Positions 31,961 to 45,249 of a stretch of DNA of 64,000 nt are shown piece after piece. Position 1 is the stretch's first letter. Every line of letters starts with the position of its first letter. A model generated the notes under the pieces. That model had not been told where the DNA came from. It worked only from the letters and a program-made list of their open reading frames with translations, and searched no databases. The stretch lies in contig OY744533.1 of NCBI GenBank assembly GCA_963556195.1, positions 43,211,937-43,275,936 of the forward strand, written 5' to 3'. Source of the stretch: Sepiola atlantica (taxonomy: Eukaryota > Mollusca > Cephalopoda > Sepiida > Sepiolidae). The position numbers and the translations under genes were made by a program.

Positions 31961-33085
31961 CTTTACTTTTTACTGTCAACGATGATCAACGACCTACACT
32001 TTCTCCACACTTTTGATTTTGATTTTTATCACATTTGACCAAAGATGATCAACGATCTATATTTTCTCCACACTTTTGATTTTGATTTTTAACACATTTG
32101 ACCAAAGATGATCAACGATCTACATTTTCTCCACACTTTTGATTTTAATTTTTAACACATTAGACCAAAGATGATCAACGACCTACATTTTTTATACACT
32201 TTTGATTTTGATTTTTATCACATTTGACCAAAGATGATCAACGACCTACATTTTCTCCACACTTTTGATTTTGATTTTTATCACATTTGACCAAAGATGA
32301 TCAACGACCTACATTTTCTCCACACTTTTGATTTTAATTTTTAACACATTTGACTAAAGATGATCAACGATCTATATTTTTTCCACACTTTTGATTTTGG
32401 TTTTTAAAACATTAGACCAAGGATGATAAACGACCTACATTTTTTTTACACTTTTGATTTTGATTTTTATTACATTTGACCAAAGATGATCAACGATCTG
32501 CATTTTCTCCACACTTTTGATTTTAATTTTTATCATATTTGACCAAGGATGATTAACGACCTACATTATTTTTACACTTTTGATTTTTATCACATTTGAC
32601 CAAAGATGATCAACGATCTACATTTTCTCCACACTTTTGATTTTAATTTTTATCACATTTGACCAAGGATAATCAACGACCTACATTTTTTTATACTTTT
32701 TATTTTTATTTTTATCACATTTTATACAGGGTTAATCAAGGATCTACATTTTCTTCACACATTTGATTTTGATTTTTATTACATTTGACCAAAGATTATT
32801 AACGAGCTACATTTTCACCAGACTTTTGATTTTAATTTTTATCACGTTTGACTAAGGATGAATAACGACTTACATTTTCTTCACAATTTTGATTTTTATC
32901 ATATTTGACCAAGGATGATCAACGACCTACATTTTCTTCACAATTTTGATTTTTATCATATTTGACCAAGGATGATCAACGACCTACATTTTCTCCACAT
33001 TTTTTATTTTGATTTTGATTACATATGACCAAGGATGATTAACCACCTACATTTTCTCCACACTTTTGATTTTGATTTTTATTGA
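31961..33085 (+). repeat. 63-bp satellite, about 18 copies
   Basis: Unit: CACATTTGACCAAAGATGAT, CAACGACCTACATTTTCTCC, ACACTTTTGATTTTGATTTT plus TAT. Copies differ by point changes and small deletions of one GATTTT block. No coding frame persists. Confidence 0.93.
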
Positions 33086-33190
33086 TGGCCTTGTGCTTAA
33101 TTTGTTCCGAATGTAAATTTTTATATGTTATGCAAATAAATATTTCAAAGTGTAGTATCTGTTTTCAGCATCTTATTTACTATGTTACTG
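33086..33190 (+). repeat. Right flank repeat of the 63-bp satellite
   Basis: Direct repeat of the left flank at 31.8-31.95 kb. It contains AAAGTGTAGTATCTGTTTTC, again the U2-like core, where the left copy has a diverged version. Confidence 0.75.
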
Positions 33191-33489
33191 TCAACAAAAC
33201 AATGGTTTCAAACAGAATAAAATTTACTTTATGGTAACAATACATGATAAAATTAAATAAAAATTAAACTAACACTTAAAAATAGAAATACAAGCACGCA
33301 CGTGTTAAAATAAGGTAATTGGCTAATGGAAACATTAACCCGTGTTATCAAAGAATCTGATTCGTAAGCTAGATTTACTAAGCACCACGTGTATATATAA
33401 AAACACCCGGTAACACAAATCTCATGCATTTAAGTCTGACGATTACCTACAGGGATGAAACGCGGAAGCCTCTGTGTAGCTTAACTGTT

Positions 33490-33612
33490 ATAAATATATT
33501 TTCATAACTTACTACCTAACTCTACTCACGTATTGAGAAGTGTTGAAGTAAATACTGAAAATCGATACATGAAATATTATAAATCCTTATAGCATTTTAT
33601 GTGGATACATGA

Positions 33613-33690
<78 letters not shown>
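33490..33690 (+). repeat. Shared terminus followed by (TA)n
   Basis: ATATATTTTCATAACTTACT, CTCTACTCACGTATTGAG and GAAGTAAATACTGAAA match 21.24-21.32 kb. A TGGATACATGAAATAATA duplication lies just before (TA)n at 33618-33690. Confidence 0.75.
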
Positions 33691-33692
<2 letters not shown>

Positions 33693-33732
33693 CTGTTATC
33701 TTACTTGTTTCTTTGTCCCCGTGCACACTTGA

Positions 33733-34118
33733 TGATGTCATTAAAATAATCTCTTCTCTCCTCGCTCTTTGATTTTGTGGATGACGTCATCATTTTATGG
33801 TTTCATCCATTAAAACAGATGGGGAATGACCGGACACAGTGGATGACGTCACAAACCTTCGAACTCAGATGGCCCGTCGTTGTAGAAGACAGATGTTCCC
33901 TCGTTGACGCGTTTTAAGGAGTTGACTCAATGGGTCGTGGCGTCGCTCACTTTTTACTCTTCTTTTCTGTTGTTGTTAAGCCGTCGTCATAGTCATGATG
34001 GAGATGTAGCAGCAGAGGTTTATGTGTCTTCCTCTCGTGTGTTTGTTTGTCTCTCTGTACAATGGATGACGTCACAAAACAAAGTTGGAAGATACCGGGA
34101 AAATCCTTTTTAACGTCA
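33733..34118. promoter_or_regulatory. Cluster of CRE/AP-1-type palindromes
   Basis: Perfect TGACGTCA at 33782-33789, 33844-33851 and 34067-34074, a one-mismatch TGATGTCA at 33733-33740, an AP-1-type TGACTCA at 33923-33929 and AACGTCAC near 34111. TGACGTCA is the binding site of CREB/ATF factors. The cluster is seen directly. Whether it is functional, or carried by a repeat with internal duplication (the GGATGACGTCACAAA context occurs twice), is unknown. Confidence 0.4.
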
Positions 34119-34189
34119 CAAAGAGATGACTGCATTCACCAAACTAGTTGAAGATACCAGTAAGAGATCCGTTATATGTGAATAAAGCA

Positions 34190-34425
34190 TATCGGTTGTC
34201 CGTCCTGTGCAGTTCTAGGAGGTGCACCCTCCCAGGCTTTGACTTCTCACCCTTTGAGAGGGGGTTAGTTTATTGCTAATCGCCTGAGGCGCCCCTACCG
34301 GGCTGCCCAGGCAATTTTTAAATGGCCAGAGTGCTCAAATTCTCGAGTGCTGTTTTTTCCCCCACTTTCCCGACCTTGTGTCACATCTTACTTTGTTGGA
34401 GGAAGATAAATAGAAGCATAAGAGT
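34190..34425 (+). repeat. U2-SINE family tail (plus orientation)
   Basis: From CAGTTCTAGGAGG through GGGGTTAGTTTATTGCTAAT, CGCCTGAGGCGCC, CCGGGCTGCCCAGGCA and CCCGACCTTGTGTCACATCT to GGAGGAAGATAAATAGAAGC. Colinear with the full copy at 60.24-60.57 kb. The U2 head is absent. Confidence 0.8.
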
Positions 34426-35180
34426 TAAACAAACGTATATTAGCATAAATACTACAACGGTCGTTATGTTTTCGAGCGAGTTTGTCGCTATGTTTCTGCA
34501 CAGCCTAGCGTCCACTTTGCTAGACCAATCGTCAGCAAACTTAGTCAAAATATTGATCATGGTCTAACTAATTAATTTGGAGATATCTAGGTCAAAGTTC
34601 AAAGCTAAAATCAAGGTTACGGAAAAGTGAAAGTCACATCTTTTGCGATAACTTCGGTTCGGTAAATTGTAGAGACTCACTACTTGACCCATATTGTAGC
34701 CAATGAAGTCCCTTATCTGATATGACATTGACTTTAGACATTGAACTTTGCCTGAAAATATTCGGTTTGGGTCGAAATTTTGATGTAATTTCAACTTCCG
34801 ATTTTTCCAAAATTGATGTATGGATCTGATACTCTTTGATAACGATAACCAACATATAAAATTTCAGCTTGATCAGATAAATAGTTTTTGAAATCAACGT
34901 TTTGGGGCATAACTTCGGGAATATTTCATACAATATAGTGAGGTAAGGCCCAGATACCACTTTGGCCCATTCTTACGTTGTCAGGCGAAAGTATGCAGTC
35001 TTACGACTTATGTTCTTGTTTATTTTTTGTTGTTGTTTTTTGTTGCTTTTGGAAGGAGGGGGGGGGTTACCGAACGGTAAAATTGAAATATGTTCATATT
35101 ATTCAGACTATTGTCATTTTTAAAATACTTTTTCTCTGTTTAATAAATGACATTTATTTGGCACTAAAATAGAATGTAAA
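34426..35180. other. Spacer, probably part of a dispersed repeat
   Basis: Contains AGATATCTAGGTCAAAGTTC followed by AAGCTAAAATCAAGGTTACG, typical of non-autonomous repeats in marine invertebrates as far as I can judge. Minus frames here (34564-34794, 34634-34960) have no domain. G run near 35059. Confidence 0.3.
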
Positions 35181-36510
35181 ATAACGTCTCCAAAAACAGT
35201 TGCATTAAAGTCAATCTATATTGGCTTTAATTCGTGCCAAGGGAGAAACTCTACGAAATTAGATTATTTATTTAATAACGGTTCAGTTGAGCCACCGTTT
35301 GAGCCTCTCGCTGAGTCGGGATCAAGTCTGATGGCTTTTTGCCAAGTTTTGAGTCATGCTCCAATGATATGAGTAAATTAACTTGCAAAACAAGTGTGGC
35401 TGCAAAGGGCGATTGAACTGTCACGGATAGAAGGACAGCGTTTTTAAGGGATGCGATGAGTTATATGCTTAGCGTTGTTTGCAAGGCGTGTGTCTATTAT
35501 GTTCGGGTCGGCAGTTTTCTGTTATCAGAGTGATAGCAGTGGCGGGTGGGGGTCGAAGCGAATCCCAGCAGGACGTAGCGTCACACAGTCAATACTGTCA
35601 TGCGTTGTGGGTATATTGATACGTATCTGTCGATAAGAGTGAAGTGGGCTGGGAGAGGATAGAACAAAGAACAGACTTGCCGCCTGCTCTGATGAAAAGT
35701 TGGATTTTATAAATTCTATCCTGGTGTTGGTTCAAGAAATCTCCAAGGTTTCATTTCCCCTATAGATTCCTGACAAGTATTTCTTTTCTAAAAATAAGAC
35801 ATTTATAATTACAGATGGTCGAAATAAGCCATAATTTTGCTTCAACTTTATTGAATGCTCGCCCTACAAGGATTTGTTTATGAAAATCAGACTAACACAT
35901 GTCATATAGTGTTCAACTCACGACGGAGCATTGCATTACGCTGAAGTTAACGGTTTATTTAATTCTCTTAAAGTGGTTCAAATCCTATTTTTATTGAAGG
36001 GGCTTATAACTGTAAAAATGCAGTAGGATGCATTTTTTAGTGATGCATTTGAATGGCAGGTGTGCAGGTGATAGATGTTCAGCCAGAAGAAAGGGGGGAC
36101 ACAGAAGAAAGTGAAAATATATTTGGTTTTATTCTGGGCCACCCAAAAGTTTTAATTCTCTTTGAAATAAACTAAGTACCTCGTAAAGACAAGGACTCAT
36201 GCTGGGATCTTCATAAATTGTCTCCATGATAATCGCCTTTCTGGTCGTTATTTTCCGTGTATATATGAAGTAGTCAGTGTATGAATAGTCCGGTGATGAC
36301 CAGTGAGAAAGACTCGGTCAGGAGGAAAAGAGATGGGATGAGGAGACCTGGCCCTTTGGGCATGATAGGAAGTTGGGTTTTCTGGGAGAGCTGGCAAGGT
36401 CCCTCCCTATCTGTATCTCTTAGCTAAAGGATTGTGCTGGACTTATCTTTTTCTGGTCGGGCAAGGATCTCATTTTGCAAGTCTGTCATTCAACCGGGGA
36501 ACACGAGTAT
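35181..36510. other. Spacer with no recognisable gene
   Basis: Less A/T-rich than average. No domain, RNA or repeat recognised on either strand. Confidence 0.4.
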
Positions 36511-36511
36511 T

Positions 36512-36843
36512 GTTTGTAACATCCAACAAATAAACTTGTTACTTGTTTGTAACATCCAACAAATAAACTTGTTACTTGTTTGTAACATCCAACAAATAAA
36601 CTTGTTACTTGTTTGTAACATCCAACAAATAAACTTGTTACTTGTTTGTAACATCCAACAAATAAACTTGTTAATTGTTTGTAACATCCAACAAATAAAC
36701 GTGTTACTTGTTTGTAACATCCAACAAATAAACTTGTTACTTGTTTGTAACATCCAACAAATAAACTTGTTACTTGTTTGTAACATCCAACAAATAAACG
36801 TGTTACTTGTTTGTAACATCCAACAAATAAACGTGTTACTTGT
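36512..36843 (+). repeat. 33-bp minisatellite, ten copies
   Basis: Unit: TTGTTTGTAACATCCAACAA then ATAAACTTGTTAC. Variants have ACGTG for ACTTG, and one copy has AATTG. Because 33 is a multiple of three, frames stay open on both strands (an LLVCNIQQIN repeat on plus; VGCYKQVTSLF and CWMLQTSNKFI on minus). This explains the 140-169 codon frames without any need for a gene. Confidence 0.96.
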
Positions 36844-37199
36844 TGATAAACTGGATTCATGGTTTTTAGTTTTGGTGAGAGTTCTTTGTTGCAGCAGAGT
36901 GAGATCGAACAATAACCTTGGACCGACACAACGTGTGGGGTGATGCGGTCAGTGCAGTATACGCACACATACATACATGTTCACATAACAATATTTTAAT
37001 AAATAAATATTAATTATTTTTACCTACATATATATATGTGTGTGTATGTGTGTGTAAGGAAATATGAAAAACGTCTGAATTAAAGCAATATTGCATCATT
37101 TACCAGGACGTATGAGCACTGTATAGCACCTTAAATAGGTAGATTTCCTTTCTACTTCGTAGTGGTCGAGGAGACAAAGAGTTGGATGAAAGTCAAAGA

Positions 37200-37329
37200 T
37201 GACTTTAGTCCAGCGTTCGAACCCAGCGACCTGTGGTATAGCCTCATCTAGCCAAACTAATGAGTCTTATTAAGACGAAACATATATGCATGTGAATAAA
37301 TAAATGAAATATTTATTATAAAAATATTT

Positions 37330-37332
<3 letters not shown>
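37200..37332 (+). repeat. PLE-like or tRNA-like terminus before a TA tract
   Basis: CAGCGTTCGAACCCAGCGAC (B-box-like on the minus strand) is followed by TAATGAGTCTTATTAAGACG then AAACATATATG. This hairpin and GACGAAAC motif resembles PLE 3' ends. The (TA)n begins about 50 bp later. Confidence 0.45.

Positions 37333-37398
<66 letters not shown>
37333..37398. repeat. (TA)n microsatellite
   Basis: About 33 TA units. Confidence 0.97.
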
Positions 37399-37400
<2 letters not shown>

Positions 37401-38075
37401 CACACATAATCTTATAAATATACGAATAGCCCAAGTTTCTTCAAGACATTGGCTCAGTCTAATAATACTATACCAGGAGTGTCAATGATAGTAGTACTTA
37501 AAATAAATAATTAGCAATTAACCAATCTAACATGTGAAGTTATCTTGCCGGATTTTCAATGTCAGACCCAAATAATAATCGGTCTGACACATATCTGATT
37601 AAGATGGGTCACACTATTTACTCAACACTTCTTTATTATTACAGTTGGTTCTCCTGCCTTCCTCTCTTACACATCCAATATGTTTTTTTAATAAATAGAC
37701 ATTAAAACAACTTCACCTAAACAAAAATTATTTATAGTTTTATTTTCGCAGTAATATTCATATAAAATCATAGAATTATGTCAGTAATTATTTTTTTCAT
37801 ATGTGACATTATACTTTATTATTATCATTTCTGATGACCTAAAGAAAAAACACCAACCGTTGACTTTTTATCCAGAGTGGAGAATTTCTTTTCAAATTCA
37901 TTTCAGGCAGCGAAAGTTGTCTGAATTGCTATTTGCTTTCTCGTTTCCCCATCATCACTTGAAATAGTTTTGTTCGAGGGTAAAAAATGGCGCATTTTTA
38001 CTCGCTCATTTTTGTATGACGGTATGGATTTACATTTATTTATATACAAATAAATACACATTGTCATTTATTATA

Positions 38076-38076
<1 letters not shown>
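37399..38076. other. A/T-rich spacer
   Basis: No gene, RNA or repeat recognised. Confidence 0.4.
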
Positions 38077-38141
<65 letters not shown>

Positions 38142-38175
38142 CAGTAGTAATAGTAGTAGTAGCAGCAGCAGCAGC
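38077..38175 (+). repeat. (AGT)n / (AGC)n microsatellite
   Basis: About 30 AGT units grading into AGC units. Confidence 0.97.
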
Positions 38176-38296
38176 ACACACATGTCAAGAATATTTTAAG
38201 TGAAAAGTGGTGCTATTCTGTCGTGAAGTTGTGGACTCTATGAGTAACCAACAAACGGGCAGACAGACAAAAATCACTCAATTATGATAGAGATCA

Positions 38297-38540
38297 TCTA
38301 TATTAATAAAGTAAGTTCGATTTTTCCCGTGTAACTACAGTCCAAATAGAAAAATGACATAACATTTCCTCTGCATCTTTAACACTCACCACTTACAGCA
38401 CTTCCAAAGTGTTTCACAAAAATATGCTTACATTTCGTCCCCGTTTACAAATTATTACATTTATTCCTATTAAACTGCTTCTCTCAAATACGTACTCCCA
38501 TAAAGAAGGTAGCAAACAATTTCACTCTCCTACAATGAAG
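38297..38540 (+). mobile_element. Helitron-like 5' end
   Basis: A|TCTATATTAATAAAGTAAG followed by CGATTTTTCCCGTGTAAC. The start matches the 5665 and 61339 ends, and ATTTTTCCC plus GGTAGCAAACA are also shared with the 61.3-kb element. No 3' end seen; the array that follows may have replaced it. The right limit is approximate. Confidence 0.5.
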
Positions 38541-38569
38541 TCCTCCCTTCATTGACTGCTTATTTTTTA

Positions 38570-39215
38570 TAAAAACAAAATAGAAAATCGCTTACTAAGT
38601 TGGAAAGACTGGTTTTGTTTAAAATAAAATAAAATATGCTAATATATTTTAACTACTGTTTCTTTCTTTACTAAAACAAAGAAATTGACTGTTTTCTTTT
38701 TACTAACACAAAATAAAAAATAACTTTCTAACAGATAATATTTTACTAACTTTTAAGAATTTTTTATTAAACTAACAACAAATAGAAAAACATTCATTAC
38801 TTCTATCGAATTTTTTTGAAAATCGATTAATAATTTTCAATGATTGTCTTTATTTCTAAAATAAAAAGAGAATCACTTACTTCGACTGCTTTCTGTTTAC
38901 TAAAACAAAACAGACAATCACATTTAAAACTTTTAAAAACATTTCTTTTAAACTAAAAACAAACAGAAAACGTTTAGTACTTTTACCGATTTTTTTACTA
39001 AAACAAAAAACAAAACTGATTAATAACACAAAATCGATTAAGGACTGTTTTCTTTTTACTAAAACAAAACAGATAATCACTTAACAACTTTTAAGGACTT
39101 TTTTACTAAAGACAACCAGAAAATCGTTTACTAACTTTTAACGAATTTTATTTATATGAAACCAAAAACATAACTGATTACTAACTTTCAACGGATATAT
39201 TATCAATAAAGTTGA
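38570..39215 (+). repeat. Degenerate tandem repeat, about 60-65 bp
   Basis: Recurrent TTTTTACTAAAACAAAACAG and then AAAATCACTTACTAACTTTT with decay, roughly ten units. The minus frame at 38877-39080 is a by-product. Confidence 0.75.
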
Positions 39216-42200
39216 TGGATGATTACAAAAGCTTAACAGAACTAGAGAAATTATATATAGAAAAAACTATAATCTAAATAAATAGAACACGGACTGATAG
39301 GAGAAATATATAGATAAATAACAGAATCTAAAAATTAACATTAGAAATTAAAAATAAATGAATTGAAAATTAAAATTATATATAAAATAACAAGATTAAA
39401 TATTAAATGTACGGATTAAAATTCAACAAAGTTAAATATAAAAAATCAAAGAATAAAAATTAAGGAATAAAAATTAAGTAATAAAAATTAAGTAATAAAA
39501 ATTAAGGAATAAAAATTAGGTAATAAAATTTAAGTAATAAAAATTAAGGAATAAAAATTAAGGAATAAAAATTAAAGAATAACAATTAAGTAGTATAAAT
39601 TAAAGAATAAACATTACGGAATAAAAATTAAGGAATAAAAATTAAGGTATAAAAATTAAGTAATAAACATTAATTAACAAAAATTAAGTAATCAAAATTA
39701 AGTAATAAAAATTGAGGATTAAAACTAAGTAACAAAAATTCAATAATAAAAATTAAGGAATACAAATAAAGGAATGAAAATTAAGGAATAAAAATTAAGG
39801 TATAAAAATTAAGTAATAAAAATTATGAAATAAAAATTAAGGAAAAAAAATTAAATAATAAAAATTAAGTAATAAAAATTAAGGAATACAAATTAAGAAA
39901 TGAGAATTAAGGAATAAAAAATTATGGATTTAAAATTAAGTAATCAAAATTATGGAATAAAAATTAAGGAATAAAAATTAAGTAATAAAAATTAAGTAAT
40001 AAAAATTAAGGAATACAAATTAAGAAATGAAAATTAATGAATAAAAATTAAGGAATATAAATTAAGTAATCAAAATTATAGTATATAAAAATTAAGGAAT
40101 AAAAATTTAGTAATAAAAATTAAGGAATAAACATTAAGTAACCAACAATTAAGTAATACAAATTAAGTAATTAAAATTAAAGAATAAAAATTAAAGAATA
40201 AAAATTAAGTAATGAAAATTAAGGAATAAAAATTAAGGAATAAAAATTTAGTAATAAAAATTAAGTAATACAAATTAAGGAATAAAAATTAAGGAATAAA
40301 AATTAAGTAATAAAAATTAAGGGATAAAAATTATAGAATAAATTGAGATATAAAAATTAAAGAAATACAAATTAAGGAATAAAAATTAAGGAATAAAAAT
40401 TAAGTAATAAAAATTAAGGAATAAAAATTACATAATAAAAATTAAGTAATAAAAATTGAGGAATAAAAATTAAGTAATAAAAATTAAGGAATAACAATGA
40501 TCTAATAAAAATTTAGGAATAAAAGTTAAGGAATAAAAATTAAGGAATAAAACTTAAGGAATAAAAATTAAATAATAAAAATTAAAGAGGTAAAAATTTA
40601 AGAATAAAAATTAAGGAATAAAAATTAAGTAATAAAAATTAAAGAATGAAATTTAAGTAATAGAAATTAAGGAATAACAATGAAGTCATAAAAATTTAGG
40701 AATAAAAGTTAAGGAATGAAAATTAAGGAATAAAGATTATGGAATAAAAATTAAGATATAAAAATAAAGTAATTAAAATTAAGGAATAAAAATTAAGTAA
40801 TCAAAATTAAGTAATAAAAATTAAGTAATAAAAATTAAATAATAATAATTAAGGAATAAAAATTAAGGAATAAAAATTAAGGAATGAAAATTAAGAAATA
40901 AAAATTAAGTAATAAACATAAAGTAATTAAAATTAAGGAATAAAAATTAAGGATTACAAATTAAGGAATGAAAATTAAGGAATAAACATTAAGGAATAAA
41001 AATTAAGTAACTCAAATTATGGTATAAAAATTAAGGTATAAAAATTTAGGAATAAACATTAAGTAACCAACAATTAAGTAATAAAAATTAAGTAATTAAA
41101 ATTAAAGAATAAAAATTAAAGAATAAAAATTAAGTAATAAAAATTAAGGAATAAAAATTAAAAAATAAAAATTTAGTAATAAAAATTAAGTAATACAAAT
41201 TAAGGAATAAAAATTAAGGAATAAAAATTAAGGAATAAAAATTAAGTAATAAAAATTAAGGAATAAAAATTATAGAATAAATTGAGGAATAAAAATTAAG
41301 GAATAAAAATTAAGAAATAAAAATTAAGGAATAAAAATTAAGTAATAAAAATTTAGGAATAAAAATTACATAATAAAAATTAAGTAATAAAAATTTAGGA
41401 ATAAACATTAAGTAACCAACAATTAAGTAATAAAAATTAAGTAATTAAAATTAAAGAATAAAAATTAAAGAATATAAATTAAGTAATAAAAATTAAGAAA
41501 TAAAAATTAAAAAATAAAAGTTTAGTAATAAAAATTAAGTAATACAAATTAAGGAATAAAAATTAAGGAATAAAAATTAAGGAATAAAAATTAAGTAATA
41601 AAAATTAAGGAATAAAAATTATAGAATAAATTGAGGAATAAAAATTAAGGAATAAAAATTAAGAAATAAAAATTAAGGAATAAAAATTAAGTAATAAAAA
41701 TTTAGGAATAAAAATTACATAATAAAAATTAAGTAATAAAAATTTAGGAATAAAAATTAAGTAATAAAAATTAAGGAATAACAATGAAGTAATAAAAATT
41801 TAGAAATAAAAGTTAAGGAATAAAAATTAAGTAATAAAAATTAAGGAGTACCAATTTAAGAATAAAAATTATAGAATAAAAATTAAGTAATAAAAATTAA
41901 GGAATAACAATGAAGTAATAAAAATTTAGGAATAAAAGTTAAGGAATGAAAATTAAGGAATAAAAATTATGGAATAAAAATTAAGGAATAAACGTAAAGT
42001 AATTAAAATTAAGGAATAAAAATTCAGTAATCAAAATTAAGTTATAAAACTTAAGTAATAAAAAATAAATAATAATAATTAAGGAATAAAAATTTAGAAA
42101 TAAAAATTAAGGAATGAAAATTATGGAATAAAAATTAAGGAATAAACATAAAGTAATTAAAATTAAGGAATAAAAATTAAGTAATCAAAATTAAGTAATA

Positions 42201-43106
42201 AAAATTAAGTAATAAAAATTAAAGAATAATAATTAAGGAATAAAAATTTAGGAATAAAAATTAACTAATCAAAATTAAGGAATAAAAATTTAGGAATAAA
42301 AATTTAGTAATAAAAATTCAGGAATAAAAATTTAGTAATAAAAATTTAGGAATGAAAATTAAGGAATAAACATTTAGTACCAAAAATTAAGTAATAACAA
42401 TTATGTAATAAAAATTAAGGAATAAAAATTAAGGAATTTAAATTAAGTAATAAAAATTTAAGAAATAAATATTAAGGAATAAAAATTAAGTAATAAAAAT
42501 TAAGAAATAAAAATTAAGGAATAAAAATTAAGGAATAAAAATTAGGTAATAAAAATTAAGGAATAAAAATTAGGTAATAAAATTTAAGTAATAAAAATTA
42601 AGGAATGAAAAGTAAGTAATAAAAATTAAGGAATAAAAATTTAGGAATAAAAATTAAGGAATAAAAATTAAGGAATAAAAATTAAGTAATAAAAATTAAG
42701 TAACAAAAATTAAGGAATAAAAATAAAGGAATACAAATTAAGGAATAAAAATTAAGGAATCAAAAATTAAGGAATAAAAATTAAGGAATAAAAATTAAGG
42801 AATAAAAATTAAGAGATTAAAAATTAAGGAAGAAAAATTAAGGAATAAAAATTAAGTAATAAAAATTATGAAATAAAAATTAAGGAATAAAAATTAAGTA
42901 ATCAAAATGACGGAATAAAAATTAAGTAATCAAAATTAAGTAATAAACATTAAGTAATAAAAATTAAATAATAATAATTAAGGAATAAAAATTAAAGAAT
43001 AAAAATTAAGGAATAATAATAAAGGAATAGAAATTAGGTAATAAAAATTAAGGAATAAAGATTAAGGAATAAAAATAATGGAATAAAAATTAAGGAATAC
43101 AAATTT

Positions 43107-45249
43107 AGGAATAAAAATTAAGTAATAAAAATTAAGGAATAAAAATTAAGTAATAAAAATTAATGAATAAAAATTTAGGAATACCAATTAAAGAATAAAA
43201 ATTAAAGAATAAAAATTAAAGAATAAAAATTAAGTAATAACAATTAATGAACAAAAATTAAGTAATAAAAATAAAGGAATAAAAATTAAGTAATGATAAT
43301 TAAGGAATAAAAATTAAGGAATAAAAATTAAGGAATAAAAATGAAGTAATAAAAATTAAGGAATCAATATTAAAAAATAAAAATTAAGTAATAAAAATTA
43401 TAGAATAAATTAATGAATAAAAATTAATGAATAAAAATAAAGTAATAAAAATTAAGGAATAAAAATAAATGAATGAAAATTAAGTAATAAAAATTAAGGA
43501 ATTAAAATTAAGTAATAGAAATTAAGGAATAAAAATTAAGTAATAAAAATTAAGGAATAACAATTAAGGAATATAAATTTAGTAATCATAATTAAGTAAT
43601 AAAAATTAAGTAATAAAAATTAAATAATAATAATGAAGTAATTAACATTAAGAAATAAAAAGTAAGAAATAAAAATTAAGGAATAAAAGTTTAGTAATAA
43701 AAATTAAGGAATAAAAATTAAGGAATAAAAATTAAGTAATAAAAATTCAGGAATAAAAATTAAGGAATAAAAATAAAGGAATACAAATTAAGGAATAAAA
43801 GTTAAGTAATAAAAATTAAGAGATATAAATTAAGGAATGAAAATTAAGCAATAAAAATTAAGGAATAAATATAAAGGAATAAAAATTTAGTAATAAAAAT
43901 TAAGGAATAAGAATATACGAATAAAAATTAAGGAATAAAAATTAACGAATAAAAATTAAGGAATAAAAATAAAGGAATAAAAATTAAGGAATAAAAATTA
44001 AGGAATGAAAATTAAGTAATAAAAATTAAGTAATAAAAATTATGGAATAAAAATTAAGGAATAAAAATTAAGTAATAAAAATTAAGGAATAAAATTTAGT
44101 AATACAAAATTAAGTTATAAAAATTAAGTAATAAAAATTAAATAATAAAAATAAGGAAATAAAAATGAAGGAATAAAAATTAAGGAATAACAATTAAGTA
44201 ATAAAAATTAAGGAATAAAAATTAAGTAATAAAAATTAAGGAATAAAATTTAGTAATACAAAATTAAGTTATAAAAATTAAGTAATAAAAATTAAATAAT
44301 AAAAATTAAGAAATAAAAATTAAGGAATAAAAATTAAGGAATAACAATTAAGTAATAAAAATTAAGGAATAAAAATTAGGTAATAAAATTTAAGTAATAA
44401 AAATTAAGGAATGAAAAGTAAGTAATAAAAATTAAGGAATAAAAATTTAAGAATAAAAATTAAAGAAATACAAATTAAGGAATAAAAATTAAGGAATAAA
44501 AATTTAGGAATATAAATTAAGGAATAACAATTAAGTAATCAAAATTTAGGAATAAAAGTTAAGTAATAAAAATTAAGGAATAAAAATTACGTAATCCAAA
44601 TTCAGTAATAAAATTAAGTAATAAAAATTAAATAATAATAATTAAGGAAAAAAAATTAAGGAATAAAAATTAAACAATAAAAATTAAGTAATAAAAATTA
44701 AGGAATAAAGATTAAGGAATAAAAATTAATAAATAAAAATTAAGGAATACAAATTAAAGAAATAAAAATTAAGGAATAAAAATTCAGGAATAAAAATTAA
44801 GGAATAAAAATAAAGGAATACAAATTAAGGAATAAAAATAAAGGAATACAAATTAATGGAATAAAAATAAAGTAATAAAAATTAAAGAAATAAAAATTAA
44901 GGAAGATGAAATAAGGAAGAAAAATTAAGGAAGTAAAAATTTAGGAATACAAATGAAGTAATAAAAATTTATTAATAAAAATTAAGGAATAAAAATTAAG
45001 TAATAAAAATTAAGGAATAAAAATTTAGGTATAAAAATTAAGGAATAAAAATTAAGTAATAAAAATTATGGAATAAAAATTAAGTAATAAAAATGATTGA
45101 ATAAATATTAAGTAATAAAAATGAAGTAATAAAAATTAAGGAATAAATATTAAGTAATAAAAATTAAGGAATAAAAATTAAGGAATAAAAATTAAGGAAT
45201 AAATATTAAGTAAGAAAATTAAGGAATAGAAATTAAGGAATGAGAATTA
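43107..45249 (+). repeat. 2,143-bp segmental duplication within the satellite, copy A
   Basis: Landmarks recur at a constant offset of 2,143 bp in copy B: TAATGAATAAAAATTTAGG at 43161/45304, GAATCAATATTAAAA at 43361/45504 and TGAGAATTAAGG at 45241/47384. The copies are directly adjacent and agree at every site I compared, including rare variants. Confidence 0.88.

Noticed and set aside
31961..33085. CRISPR-like spaced repeat
   Set aside because: The whole 63-bp unit is repeated, including the would-be spacers.
36512..36843. CRISPR-like array
   Set aside because: Units are directly adjacent with no unique spacers, in a eukaryotic context; a minisatellite.
36434..36974. Three long frames of 140-169 codons
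   Set aside because: Explained by a 33-bp repeat whose length is a multiple of three; open on both strands at once.
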